A stretch of 64,000 nucleotides of DNA, from contig BAYV01000109.1 in assembly GCA_000710935.1 (NCBI GenBank), forward strand, positions 1-64,000, written 5' to 3'. A program made the translations under genes and the position numbers. Under the pieces are notes generated by a model that ran no database searches, had not been told where the DNA came from, and saw only the letters and a program-made list of their open reading frames with translations. This DNA is from Iodidimonas nitroreducens (GTDB taxonomy: Bacteria; Pseudomonadota; Alphaproteobacteria; Sphingomonadales; Rhodothalassiaceae). This document shows positions 48,600-58,500 of the stretch, one piece after another; positions within the stretch are counted from its first letter, which is position 1, and every line of letters starts with the position of its first letter.

Positions 48600-49241
48600 T
48601 CAGCCCGAAAGGGTCGTCAGCGCCTGCGCCTCGATATCTTCATCATCATAGAGATTGAAGGTGTCAAATTCGCCGGAAACAACGACACGCTCGCCAACTT
48701 CGACCTGCTCGGCACCCTCATCATCCAAGGGATCATATGACATCTGATCGGTATCGATCACATATTCGACCAAGCCAGCATCAAGGGTGAAGTGATTGTC
48801 ATCAATAGATATCACCTCGCCTGTCAGCGAGATCCAATCGCCGCCATCCCAATAATCATTGGCGACAAAGCTGTAATAGCCATCTTCTTCATCGGCAGCG
48901 CTGGCATAGAAATATTCGTTCAGCGTATCAACATAAACCGAACTGGCTTCCAGCGATTTGTTTTCGACAAAATCAGTATCGATACGACCGGAAACCGTGA
49001 CCTGATCCCCTTCTTCGAGAAGATTTTCATCATACACATCGAAATCATCCATCTCTACGGTCAGATCATCATCGCCATAATCCAATGTAAACCGATCACC
49101 CGATACCGAAGCAACGCTGCCGGTGAGGCTAACCCATTCGCCATTATCCGCTGTTGGCACCTCATAATCCTGCGCCAGGGCGGCACTTCCAAATGCGGTG
49201 GTCAGGACTGTCGTCATCATAAGAATACGCAGATTTATCAT
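48600..49241 (-). CDS. Exported acidic protein with two OB-fold (BOF-like) repeats
   Basis: A 213-residue secreted protein. The signal peptide ends near ALAQD. Two similar units follow: WVSLTGSVASVSGDRFTLDY with VTVSGRID, and WISLTGEVISIDDNHFTLDA with VVVSGEFD. This is the strand pattern of bacterial OB-fold (YgiW/NirD-like) proteins that bind small cations or ligands in the periplasm. It is extremely rich in Asp and Glu. The start at 49241 has AGGAG 8 bases upstream. The internal repeat suggests duplication. The function is unknown. Confidence 0.75.
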   Translation of the reverse strand: MINLRILMMTTVLTTAFGSAALAQDYEVPTADNGEWVSLTGSVASVSGDRFTLDYGDDDLTVEMDDFDVYDENLLEEGDQVTVSGRIDTDFVENKSLEASSVYVDTLNEYFYASAADEEDGYYSFVANDYWDGGDWISLTGEVISIDDNHFTLDAGLVEYVIDTDQMSYDPLDDEGAEQVEVGERVVVSGEFDTFNLYDDEDIEAQALTTLSG

Positions 49242-49635
49242 CTGGCTTCTCCTGTTTTTATAAGTCAAATAAGTCTGCCGATAAAAGCAGACACGTTTCG
49301 TAAAAGAAAAAGAATTGACTTATCAGCCATAAATTATTCTTTTTCTTTATGCTTTATCCACATGATTATTGATAAATATGATTTCAACCCCCAAGAAACA
49401 TCTCTATAAAATAGGCATGACTTGCTATGTGATTTCATATTGGGAGATTTTGGCACCAACGCTTGATCGACGATTGAAAGCTTTGTGAATGCCCCATATG
49501 GGGGGTGACGGGCTTTCTCCCCCGTCTCCTCCTTGGCCGGCCATCTCCTCCTTTGCAAGACCCACGATTGAACAACGCGAAATCCACCCCACATGCTGAT
49601 CATCAGACTGATTATAAAAGAGGAGCCGAACTGAG
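49242..49635. other. Divergent promoter region, AT-rich
   Basis: A 394-base space between the acidic OB-fold gene and the zf-TFIIB gene. The left part (49269-49400) is very AT-rich and a likely promoter for the OB-fold gene. A small perfect palindrome CCCCATATGGGG lies at 49493-49504. No credible frame. Confidence 0.4.
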
Positions 49636-49884
49636 ATGAAATGTCCCATCGATAATGAAACCCTGATCATGACCGAACGCAGTGATGTCGAGATCGATTA
49701 TTGTCCCAAATGCCGCGGGATATGGCTCGATCGCGGGGAGCTTGACAAGATCATCGAACGCTCGGTCGGCACTCCAAACTCTGCCCCCACGCAAACGGCG
49801 CAGCGCTATGAAGGCCAGGAACGTGGCCAAAAGCCTTACCGTAAAAAAAAGGAATCGTTTTTAAGCGAACTGTTCGATTTCTGA
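49636..49884 (+). CDS. zf-TFIIB domain protein
   Basis: An 82-residue protein with an N-terminal zinc finger (KCPIDNETL ... YCPKCRGIWLDRGELDKI) of the zf-TFIIB family and a basic C-terminal tail ending FLSELFDF. Such small proteins are widespread in Proteobacteria and thought to bind nucleic acid or protein partners. GAGGAG precedes the start. Confidence 0.85.
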   Translation: MKCPIDNETLIMTERSDVEIDYCPKCRGIWLDRGELDKIIERSVGTPNSAPTQTAQRYEGQERGQKPYRKKKESFLSELFDF

Positions 49885-50411
49885 TAAGCCAAGAACGGCT
49901 GACCAAAATCAGAGGTCCTTCTCGCCTGCAGGGTATCCCCAATTTTAACAGGGCTCATTCATATCAATAAAATCGAAAAGACTTTTCTGGAAATTTCTGC
50001 TATGTTTGCTGGGTGCGGTTGCCCTCGTGGCGAAGCGTGACGTATCGGCTGAAAGCGTCACCGGGCAGCCTATTCAGTCCCTGCCGGTTTGAGGCGACCG
50101 CACACCTGTTGCTTTTGATGGGGATGCGGAGTCGTCAGCCGGAAATACAATGTGCCTAGCGCGCGTCCGCGCATGCCGAGAACCGCGTCTTCTAAAGGCC
50201 CTGTTCTCTCACCTTAAAGTCATAAGCCCGCGGCGTGCTTGCTGTCCTTCTTCTGCGACTGGCCAGCAGCAAGTTGCATGGCGCGGCGCTATAAAGGCCA
50301 AGGGCATGGACAAAAACCCATATGAACTGAGGTTTAGCCATTTTTATAGGTGGATCAATTAATGGGTTGGCGCCTGATATTTATCATAACCCATTGAATT
50401 ATATAGTATAT
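49885..50411. other. Gene-free stretch containing a structured RNA candidate
   Basis: This 527-base region before tRNA-Ser has no convincing protein gene. A 70-codon frame at 50150-50362 lacks a ribosome site. It contains the structured element listed at 50005-50117, and further GC-rich sequence follows to about 50300. Confidence 0.45.
50005..50117 (+). ncRNA. Candidate structured RNA, possibly 6S-like
   Basis: An 11-bp closing stem GTGCGGTTGCC (50013-50023) / GGCGACCGCAC (50093-50103), with one G-U pair, encloses a hairpin (GTGACG/CGTCAC, near 50036-50060). A second stem follows (CCGGGCAG/CTGCCGG, near 50061-50087). A short T-run follows the closing stem. A long rod with internal bubble recalls 6S RNA, but at about 113 bases it is short for that class and I do not recognise its consensus. 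Strand is inferred from the T-run. Confidence 0.35.
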
Positions 50412-50501
50412 TGGCGGAGCGGGAGGGATTCGAACCCTCGAGGGGCTTACACCCCAACACGCTTTCCAGGCGTGCGCCTTAAACCGCTCGGCCACCGCTC
50501 C
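50412..50501 (-). tRNA. tRNA-Ser (GGA)
   Basis: A 90-base class II tRNA with encoded CCA. The acceptor GGAGCGG pairs with CCGCTCC, the discriminator is G, anticodon GGA sits in the loop CTGGAAA, and the long variable arm and GGTTCGAATCC T-arm are present. It reads UCC/UCU serine codons. Confidence 0.95.
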
Positions 50502-50819
50502 GCAAAGTCGTCTTTGGAAAAGTTCATCAGACGAACGGGGCGCACTATAGTCGTTCATCCTATGAACGCAAGCGCGCAGATGCCTTGGCCGCAAAATCTC
50601 AGGCTGTTTCTTTGTATTTTTGGATCAACCTGCCCCGCAAATGGTTATTGGCGCCTTCAACCATTAAGATTCATTAAGAATAAATTTTAAATTAACTATG
50701 TTCCTTAAATGCAGTTTTACATTTGAAGCTTAGATTTACTCCTATGGGATCAGGATGAGCGCGGATTTGAGAGGGTTCTCTATGCCGCCTCAGAAATCGT
50801 CTGATAGGGAAGAATGCCG
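50502..50819. other. Upstream region of tRNA-Ser and the TonB-domain gene
   Basis: About 320 bases, AT-rich in the middle (50660-50740), where the promoter of the gene at 50820 should lie. No other frame is supported. Confidence 0.4.
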
Positions 50820-51191
50820 ATGACAAGAGAATTCAAAAAACTGTTCATGGGGCTGGCTGCAGTCTCTTTTCTGGCTACGAGCGCTGTTTTTGCACAGGCG
50901 GCGGATATCGCAAGCTGGCAAAGATCCATCGTGAAGGTCGTTGCCCAAAAGCAGGTTTATCCACGATCTGCCCTGCGGCGTGAAATCGAGGGCAATGCCC
51001 GCGTTCAGATCACCATTGCCCGGGATGGCACGATTGCCAATTTTGAAATTCTCGAAAATACCGGCCATGATGTTCTGGATCGTGAAGTGCCAAAATTGAT
51101 GGAACGGATCAGCCCCCTGCCGGCTCCACCCAATGAGCTGAGTGATGATCAGCTGACCTTCATCCTGCCTTTGGCCTGGGCTTTACGCTAA
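50820..51191 (+). CDS. Exported TonB C-terminal-domain protein
   Basis: A 123-residue protein with a cleavable signal peptide (cut near FAQAA) followed by a TonB C-terminal-like domain (YPRSALRREIEGNARVQITIARDGTIANFEILENTG, residues 47-82). Unlike true TonB it has no membrane anchor and no proline-rich stretch, so it is a periplasmic single-domain variant. ATG at 50820 (AGGGA 9 bases upstream) is preferred to 50814. Confidence 0.82.
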   Translation: MTREFKKLFMGLAAVSFLATSAVFAQAADIASWQRSIVKVVAQKQVYPRSALRREIEGNARVQITIARDGTIANFEILENTGHDVLDREVPKLMERISPLPAPPNELSDDQLTFILPLAWALR

Positions 51192-51250
51192 ACTCGGGCT
51201 TTAGGTTAGACTTTAGCCTTGCGCCAAGCCATTTATGGTCGCTTTTGCTG

Positions 51251-51290
51251 AAAAACCGTTCTCCCGCTTAAAACCGGGATGGCGGTTTTT
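51251..51290. terminator. Bidirectional terminator
   Basis: AAAAACCG (51251-51258) and CGGTTTTT (51283-51290) flank an inner CCCG/CGGG pairing. The T-run on both strands makes it work for the TonB-domain gene (+) and for tRNA-Leu (-). Confidence 0.85.
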
Positions 51291-51364
51291 GCGTTCAAAG
51301 CATGAGCAAGGGACGGGGACGATGGCAGCGATGCCAAATACTGGGATCTATGACCGGAAGATGA

Positions 51365-51451
<87 letters not shown>

Positions 51452-51581
51452 ACAGGTGGGTCATCAAGGTCGCGATCACTAGAACCCACAAAGCCCCTTG
51501 TCAAGGCGCTTTATTTGATCGCCGAGGAATGACACAATGATTCTCATTCCTCTTTCAAAGCAGCGGGAGCCTTAAAACATC

Positions 51582-52541
51582 ATGCCCATAAAAGACGCCC
51601 GATTGGCAACGGTTTTTGGCGGTTCCGGCTTCATCGGCCGCGCTGTGGTGCAAAGGCTGGCGCGGGCAGGCTATCGGATCCGGGTGGCCGTGCGCCATCC
51701 CGATAACGCCTATTTTCTAAAGCCTTTGGGCGAAATGGGCCAAATCCATGCCGTGCCCGCCGATCTGACGAATGCGCCTTCCATCAAAGCCGCATTGGCG
51801 GGCAGCGATATCGCAATCAATCTGGTGGGAATCCTCAGCCAATCGGGCCGGCAACGCTTTGATCTGGTGCAGGCAAAGGGCGCGGGCCTGATCGCCCGCA
51901 CTGCCGCCGAACTGGGGATCAGCGATCTGGTGCATCTTTCGGCCATTGGTGCGGATGCCGCCTCTCCTTCCCTTTATGCTATCAGCAAAGCGCAAGGCGA
52001 GCAGGCAGTGAGAGACGCCTTCCCCAAGGCCCATATCCTGCGCCCCAGCCTTGTTTTCGGGCCGGACGATGCTTTCACCAACCGCTTTGCCGCCCTTGCC
52101 AAAAAGCTGCCCTTCATGCCGGTGATCGCCGGTGAGACCCGCTTTCAGCCGGTTTATGTGGGGGATGTGGCGGATGCGGTTCTCGCCGCCTTGCGCCAGC
52201 CCGCGCCGGAAAAGGCGACCCTCCATGAATTGGGCGGACCAAAGATCTACAGCTTTCGGGCTTTGCTGGGAATGATCCTTCATTATTCGGGGCAAAAGCG
52301 CCCTTTGCTGGATATTCCCATGCCATTGGCCCGGCTGCAGGCAAGTTTTTTGCAATATCTGCCTTCGCCGCCCCTGACGCCGGATCAATTGCTGATGCTG
52401 CAGCAGGATAATATCGTGCATGAAAACACCCCCGGCCTGCGCGATCTGGGGATCAGCCCCACGGCCGCCGAAGCCATCCTGCCCGGCTATCTTGATCTTT
52501 ATGCCCCCCAAGGCCGTTTCACACGGCCCCGAAATCAATAA
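51582..52541 (+). CDS. NDUFA9-like NAD(P)H-binding protein
   Basis: A 319-residue atypical short-chain dehydrogenase of the complex I NDUFA9 subfamily. The nucleotide loop VFGGSGFIGRAVVQRLA is near the start, with VHLSAIGAD, YAISKAQGE and ILRPSLVFGPDD further on. In mitochondria the homologue is a complex I accessory subunit; in alphaproteobacteria it is usually unlinked to nuo genes, as here. The last codons (GRFTRP) are made by the first unit of a small tandem repeat that continues past the stop. Confidence 0.88.
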   Translation: MPIKDARLATVFGGSGFIGRAVVQRLARAGYRIRVAVRHPDNAYFLKPLGEMGQIHAVPADLTNAPSIKAALAGSDIAINLVGILSQSGRQRFDLVQAKGAGLIARTAAELGISDLVHLSAIGADAASPSLYAISKAQGEQAVRDAFPKAHILRPSLVFGPDDAFTNRFAALAKKLPFMPVIAGETRFQPVYVGDVADAVLAALRQPAPEKATLHELGGPKIYSFRALLGMILHYSGQKRPLLDIPMPLARLQASFLQYLPSPPLTPDQLLMLQQDNIVHENTPGLRDLGISPTAAEAILPGYLDLYAPQGRFTRPRNQ

Positions 52542-52602
52542 AGCCCGTTTCACACGGCCCAAGCACCCATAAGGCCGTTTCACAGGGCTCAGAATGACAC
52601 CC
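52512..52602. repeat. Three 30-31-base hairpin-bearing tandem repeats
   Basis: Units start at 52512, 52543 and 52573 and share GGCCGTTTCACACGGCC with minor changes; the first is a perfect hairpin (GGCCGT/ACGGCC). The first unit lies inside the NDUFA9-like coding end, the others after the stop. They may serve as an mRNA 3' end structure. Too few and too short to be a CRISPR. Confidence 0.7.
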
Positions 52603-52840
52603 CATTGGATCGAGGCAAGGGGCAGGGTCTGCCGGGCCGATCATGCCCCAAGGCAGGAAGCGCCCGGCGGGCCGGATCATCCCGGATCCCTCACACAGGA
52701 TCGCACTTTGCCTTTTGATGGGCATCGGCTGCCATAAAATCAAGGGTTTTTTGGCCCTTCAACCCGGCAAGAGTGAATCTGGCCCAAAGCTTGCTAGGGT
52801 CTAGCAAAACAGGATTGAAAGGCCGGAAACAGGTGGGTCT
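52603..52840. other. Non-coding stretch before a doubtful small gene
   Basis: No supported frame, RNA or clear terminator. Together with 53063-53375 it makes an unusually empty 800-base interval between the NDUFA9-like gene and gltD. Confidence 0.35.
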
Positions 52841-53062
52841 ATGTCACATCAACGGATGAAACCCTTCGCAGATAAAGCATCCATCTCTGACAGAGTGGGG
52901 GCTGAGCCTCTGCGCCCCGATCAAAATTCAGCCTTGTCGAGGCCAAAGACTGGCCCAGAGGCTGGCCCAAAGGCTGGCCCAGACAAGGATAGCCGCAAAC
53001 AAACGGCCCGCATGATCGCCTATCATCTGCGCCGGGCGACAACGATCCGTCTCGACCCCTGA
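52841..53062 (+). CDS. Doubtful small basic protein
   Basis: A 73-codon frame with AGGTGGG before the ATG. The middle is a repetitive GPEAGPKAGPDKD stretch from a short DNA repeat (GCTGGCCCA units near 52960). The end is basic (RMIAYHLRRATTIRLDP). No family is recognised. It may be a real small gene or chance. Confidence 0.35.
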   Translation: MSHQRMKPFADKASISDRVGAEPLRPDQNSALSRPKTGPEAGPKAGPDKDSRKQTARMIAYHLRRATTIRLDP

Positions 53063-53375
53063 TCTTATTAAGGCAGCAATACTGCCATAATGGACAATTC
53101 GTGCTCGTATTTCAAATTTTTTGATGATAGCTTAATCAAATCAGGCATCGACTAAGGGTGATCCGGGGTGTAGCCGGTTTCGCCTTGATCGTGCCTGATG
53201 ATCATCGGCACCTGATGGGTCATCCCGGTCTCATCCGTTTTTCGAGACCAAAGGCTATGGCGCTTCCTCATTCTGGAGCCGCCCGGCCTGATGGCATCAT
53301 CTCAATCACAAGACATGCCCCGCATTTTATGGGGGCGGCTTTAATCGCAAGCCGCCAGAAAGCGAAGGAACTGCC
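53063..53375. other. Upstream region of the glutamate synthase genes
   Basis: A 313-base gap without a supported gene. A short AT-rich block at 53070-53145 is the most promoter-like part. No nitrogen-regulator (NtrC or sigma-54) site is visible. Confidence 0.4.
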
Positions 53376-54845
53376 ATGACCGAGCGCATGCTGAAATTTG
53401 TCTCTCTTGCGCAGGCCATGCCGGATAAACGCCCGGCGCCCCAGCGACGCACGGATTTCGATGAAATCTATCGCGCTTTTGCGCAGGAAAAAGCTGCGGA
53501 GCAGGCCTCGCGCTGTTCGCAATGTGGCGTGCCTTTTTGCCAGATTCACTGCCCCTTGCAGAACAATATCCCCGATTGGCTGCGGCTGGCTGCCGAAGGC
53601 CGCTGGGAAGAAGCCTATGCGGTTTCATCCTCCACCAATAGCATGCCGGAAATCTGTGGCCGCATCTGCCCGCAGGATCGTTTGTGCGAAGGCAATTGCG
53701 TGATCGAAAAAGGCTTTGAATCGGTGACCATCGGCGCGGTGGAAAAGCATATCACCGATCTGGCATGGGCGCGGGGCTGGATCAAGCCGATCACCCCGCC
53801 TTTGGAGCGCGATCAATCGGTGGGCATCATCGGTGCGGGCCCGGCGGGGCTTGCCTGTGCCGAACGGTTGCGGCGCAAGGGCTATCAGGTGGCCATTTAT
53901 GATCGCTATGATCGCATCGGCGGGCTTTTGATCTATGGGATTCCCAATTTCAAGCTTGAAAAGGATGTTGTTCTACGGCGGGGCCAGCGCCTGATCGAAA
54001 GCGGGGTTAAATTTCACATGAATGTGGATGTGGGCCGCGATATCACCTTGGGCGCCTTGCGCCAGCGCCATGATGCGGTGCTGATCGCCACCGGCACCTA
54101 TCAGGCGCGGGAGCTGAAGGCCCCCGGTGTGGGGCTGGGCAATATCGTGCCGGCACTGCCCTATCTGATCCGCGCCAATCGCACCGATCTGGGCGATAAG
54201 CTGCCTGCCACCGATAGCAGCCGCTTCAACGCCAAAGACAAGCGCGTGGTGGTGATTGGCGGCGGCGATACGGCCATGGATTGCGTGCGCACCGCCACCC
54301 GCCAGGGGGCCAGCAGCGTCACCTGCCTTTATCGCCGGGATCGCCAGAATATGCCCGGCTCGGCGCGCGAAGTGATGAATGCCGAAGAAGAAGGCGTGGT
54401 GTTCAACTGGCTATCCGCACCCGAAGCCTTTCTGGGTCGCCGTGTGGTCAGCGCTGTGCGGGCATCTAAAATGCGTCTGGGCCCCGCCGATGCCACCGGT
54501 CGGCGCAGCCCCGAACCCATTCCCGATCAAAGCCACAGCCTTGAAGCCGATCTGGTGATCCAGGCTTTGGGTTTTGAGGCCGAAGATCTGGTGAGCGCTT
54601 TCGATGCCCCTGATCTGCTCACCACAAGCTGGGGCACCGTTAAAACCAGCGGACCATCCCTTGAAACATCCCTTGATGGGGTTTTTGCTGCCGGGGATAT
54701 CGTGCGGGGCGCATCCCTTGTGGTGTGGGCGGTGCGCGATGGCCAGGATGCCGCCGCCGCCATTGATCGTTATCTCAAAGACAAAAGAACGCCAAAGCCC
54801 CACTCGGCTGATGACCAAAGCCTTGCTTTGGAAACGGTCAGTTAA
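53376..54845 (+). CDS. gltD: Glutamate synthase small subunit
   Basis: A 489-residue flavoprotein. N-terminal cysteine clusters (CSQCGVPFCQIHCP and CGRICPQDRLCEGNC) bind 4Fe-4S clusters. FAD (VGIIGAGPAGLACAERL) and NADPH (VVIGGGDTAMDCVR) sites follow. It feeds electrons from NADPH to the large subunit encoded downstream. The small subunit gene coming before the large is opposite to E. coli gltBD. AAGGA precedes the ATG. Confidence 0.97.
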   Translation: MTERMLKFVSLAQAMPDKRPAPQRRTDFDEIYRAFAQEKAAEQASRCSQCGVPFCQIHCPLQNNIPDWLRLAAEGRWEEAYAVSSSTNSMPEICGRICPQDRLCEGNCVIEKGFESVTIGAVEKHITDLAWARGWIKPITPPLERDQSVGIIGAGPAGLACAERLRRKGYQVAIYDRYDRIGGLLIYGIPNFKLEKDVVLRRGQRLIESGVKFHMNVDVGRDITLGALRQRHDAVLIATGTYQARELKAPGVGLGNIVPALPYLIRANRTDLGDKLPATDSSRFNAKDKRVVVIGGGDTAMDCVRTATRQGASSVTCLYRRDRQNMPGSAREVMNAEEEGVVFNWLSAPEAFLGRRVVSAVRASKMRLGPADATGRRSPEPIPDQSHSLEADLVIQALGFEAEDLVSAFDAPDLLTTSWGTVKTSGPSLETSLDGVFAAGDIVRGASLVVWAVRDGQDAAAAIDRYLKDKRTPKPHSADDQSLALETVS

Positions 54846-54910
54846 TGCTTGCAGAGACGCCATCCATTCGCGAGCATAAGCGTTCCTTCAAATAAACTGA
54901 AAGTATATCC

Positions 54911-55504
54911 ATGTTCTCCACCGATCTGCTGAACACGCAAAAGCTTCATGATCACTCGTCAGCTTTTGGCCGCCCTCTTTTGGGGCTGGCCATGGCGGCC
55001 GTTTTTCTGCTTGCCCCCTTCAGCCCCCAATCCGCTTTCGCCCAAAGTGCAAAAACGGATGCCAGCCAAAGCGATGAGGAAAAATTTGAAGCCATCCGCG
55101 AACTGGTGGAAATCACCCAGATCGAAGCGATGGCCGCGCAGATGATCGATCTGTTCAATGAAGATATTCTGCCCTTGCTTCTTGAATCAAACCCGGAAGC
55201 GAATGAACAGCTTGATCGTATCATTCGCGAAGAAGTGGCGGGGGCGATGCTCTCCTTGAAACCCGATGTGATTGCCCTCACGGCTTCGGTGTGGTCGCGC
55301 CATTTCACCATCGAGGAAATTCGCGTGCTGACCGCATTTTACCAGACCCCCCTTGGCACCAAGCTTTTGGAAAAACAGCCGATTATCGCCCGGGAAAGCA
55401 TGCAGGCGGGGATGCAGATGTCGCAAAAGGCGGCCATGACGGCGATGGAGGCCATCAAAAACCGCCTGACCGCCGAAAATCTGACTGTGCCCGCACAGCT
55501 TTAA
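54911..55504 (+). CDS. Exported DUF2059 protein
   Basis: A 197-residue secreted helical protein. The signal peptide ends near SAFAQ. The DUF2059 domain follows, with FEAIRELVEITQIEAMAAQM and the family-typical FTIEEIRVLTAFYQTPLGTKLLEKQP (residues 133-158). The function of the family is unknown. It sits between gltD and gltB, 65 bases after the first and 75 before the second, so it is probably co-transcribed, which is unexpected for an exported protein. Confidence 0.85.
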   Translation: MFSTDLLNTQKLHDHSSAFGRPLLGLAMAAVFLLAPFSPQSAFAQSAKTDASQSDEEKFEAIRELVEITQIEAMAAQMIDLFNEDILPLLLESNPEANEQLDRIIREEVAGAMLSLKPDVIALTASVWSRHFTIEEIRVLTAFYQTPLGTKLLEKQPIIARESMQAGMQMSQKAAMTAMEAIKNRLTAENLTVPAQL

Positions 55505-55516
55505 GATCAACCGCGG

Positions 55517-55552
55517 CCCAGCCTTCAATCAAGCCCCAGCCTTCAATCAAGC
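55517..55552. repeat. Perfect 18-base tandem duplication upstream of gltB
   Basis: The 18-base unit CCCAGCCTTCAATCAAGC occurs twice head to tail (55517-55534 and 55535-55552), 27 bases before the gltB start. It is a recent-looking duplication in the leader of gltB. Confidence 0.8.
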
Positions 55553-55579
55553 CAAGACCGAAATCAGGAAAACCCTGTC

Positions 55580-58500
55580 ATGACCCATCTTCCCCCTGAA
55601 GCCATCGGATTATATCACCCATCGGAAGAACGCGATGCCTGTGGTGTGGGCCTGGTTGCTGCCATCAATGGCAAGGCATCGCGCCGGGTCGTGGAATCGG
55701 GGATTAGCGCCCTCAAAGCCGTTTGGCATCGCGGGGCGGTGGATGCCGATGGCAAAACCGGCGATGGGGCGGGGATTCATCTGGAAATTCCCCAGCCCCT
55801 GTTCCGCGATCATGCCGAGCGCATGGGCCAAAGCATCAAAAGCGATGAGCGCATTGCTGTGGGCATGGTGTTTTTGCCGCGCACGGATTTATCGGCGCAG
55901 GAACGCTGCCGCTCCATCGTTGAGGGGGCCATTTTATCGGCGGGCCACAAGATTTATGGCTGGCGGCAGGTGCCTGTGGATGCTTCGGTGATTGGCACGA
56001 AAGCCCAATCCACCCGCCCCGAAATCGAACAGATCCTGATCGCCAATGATAAAAATCTCGATGAAGAAGCCTTTGAGCGTGATCTTTATGTCATCCGTCG
56101 CACCATCGAAAAAGAGGTGATCACGGCCCAGATCAATGAATTTTATATCTGTTCGCTTTCGGCGCGTTCGATCATCTATAAGGGCCTGTTTCTGGCCGAA
56201 CAGCTTTCGGTGTTTTATCCCGATCTGAAAGACAAGCGATTCGTTTCATCTTTTGCCCTTTATCATCAGCGCTATTCCACCAATACCTTCCCCCAATGGT
56301 GGCTGGCCCAGCCCTTTCGGATGATCGCCCATAATGGCGAGATCAATACCGTGCGGGGCAATGTCAACTGGATGCGCAGCCATCAAATTCGTATGGCCTC
56401 GCTGGCCTTTGGCGATCATGATGAAGCGATCAAGCCGGTGGTGCCGCAGGGCGCATCCGATTCCGCAGCCCTTGATTCGGTTTTTGAATTGCTGGTGCGG
56501 GCGGGCCGCTCCGCCCCCATGGCGAAAAGCCTTCTGGTGCCCGAAGCCTGGTCGAAGCGCACCACCATGCCCGATTCCCATCGCGCGATGTATGCCTATT
56601 GCAATTCGGTGATGGAGCCATGGGACGGCCCGGCAGCGCTGGTGGCCTATGATGGGCGGTTTGCGCTGGCGGGTCTTGATCGCAATGGCCTGCGCCCCCT
56701 GCGCTATACCGTCACCCGCGATGGCCTGCTGATCGTGGGATCAGAATCCGGCATGGTGGTGGTAGAAGAGGAAAATATTATTGAAAAAGGCCGCTTAGGT
56801 CCGGGGCAGATGATTGCCGTCGATCTGGTGGATGGCCATTTCTATCATGATCTGGAATTGAAAGACGCCCTCGCCAATGCCCGGCCTTTTGAACATTGGG
56901 TCCGGCATTTCAAGGATTTCGATGAAATCGTTGATGAGCACAGCACAGAACCCGCGAGCTATGAAAAACATGAATTGCTGCGGCGTCAGTTTTTAGCGGG
57001 GCTGAGCCATGAAGATCTGGAACTGATCCTGCACCCGCAAGCCGATGACGGTAAGGAGGCCATCGGTTCGATGGGCGATGATACGCCTTTGGCCGTCCTC
57101 TCCTCGCATTATCGGCCCTTGTCGCATTATTTCCGGCAAAATTTCAGTCAGGTCACCAATCCCCCCATCGATCCCTTGCGCGAACAAAGGGTGATGTCGC
57201 TGAAAACCCGTTTCGGTAATTTTGGCAATGTGCTGGATGGTGATAATCCGCAAAATAATGTGCTCATTCTTGAAAGCCCGGTGCTTACCTCGCGCGAATA
57301 TCTGGCCCTGCTCGATTATTGGGGCAATGAAGCCACCATCATCGATTGCACCTTTGACCTCAAAGCCGGGCCTGGCGCGCTGAAAGATGCGCTCGATCGT
57401 ATCCGCGACGAAGCCGAGGATGCGGTGCGCTCAGGGCTGGGGCAGATTTTTCTTACCGACGAGAAGATCGGCCCTGATCGCGCCCCGGTGCCAATGATCC
57501 TGGCCACCGGCGGCGTGCACACGCATCTGCTCAATCGCGGCTTGCGGACCTTTGCCAGCCTTAATGTGCGGGCCTGTGATTGCCTTGATACCCATGCCTA
57601 TGCGGTGCTGATCGGGGTGGGGGCGACCACGGTCAATGCCTATCTGGCGCAGGAAGCCATTCATGATCGCTTTGCGCGGGGGCTTTTTGGTTCCAAAAGC
57701 TATGACGCGTGCCTCAAAAACTGGAAGGATGCCATTGATAATGGCCTTTTGAAGATCATCTCGAAAATGGGGATCAGCGTGATTTCCAGCTATCGGGGCG
57801 GTGGCAATTACGAGGCATTGGGCCTGTCGCGGGCTTTGGCGGCGGAATTTTTCCCCAATGTGCCGTCAAAAATATCCGGAATCGGTCTGGCCGGGATTGA
57901 AGAAACCCTGCGCGCCAATCATGCCCGGGCCTTTGAGGAAGATGTCTCGAGCCTGCCCATCGGTGGCCTTTACCGCTTTCGTGCCGGGGCGGAAACCCAT
58001 GCTTTTGAAGGCCGCCTGATCCATATGCTGCAAATGGCGGTGGCCAGCGGGGCCAGTTCGCAATTCCGGCATTATACCAGTGCCCTGGCCAAGCTGCCGC
58101 CGGTTAACTTGCGCGATCTGATGGATTTTGTGCCCAAGAAAAAGCCGGTGAGCCTTGATGATGTCGAATCGGTGACGGCCCTTCGGAAGCGATTCGTCAC
58201 CCCGGGTATGAGCATGGGGGCGCTATCACCTGAAGCCCATGAAACTCTGGCCATTGCCATGAACCGCATCGGCGCGAAATCGGTTTCCGGTGAAGGGGGC
58301 GAGGATGAACGCCGCTTCAAACCCTATGCCAATGGCGATAATGCCAATTCGCCGATCAAGCAGATTGCCTCGGGGCGCTTTGGGGTCACGGCCAATTATC
58401 TCAATAATTGCGAAGAAATCGAAATCAAGGTGGCGCAAGGGGCAAAGCCCGGCGAGGGCGGCCAGCTTCCCGGTTTTAAGGTCACCGAACTGATCGCCAA

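Noticed and set aside
49450-49466. TGGCACC with a nearby CTTGA, sigma-54-like
   Set aside because: Spacing is one base too long and the -24 block is imperfect.
50150-50362. A 70-codon plus-strand frame before tRNA-Ser
   Set aside because: No ribosome site, poor composition, and it lies in a region better explained as RNA or spacer.
50374-50387. TGAT-N4-ATCA, an imperfect FNR-like half match
   Set aside because: Outer T and A are missing and it lies at the 3' end of tRNA-Ser, not at a promoter.
52512-52602. Tandem repeats as a CRISPR array
   Set aside because: Only three units with no distinct constant-repeat/variable-spacer pattern and no cas genes.
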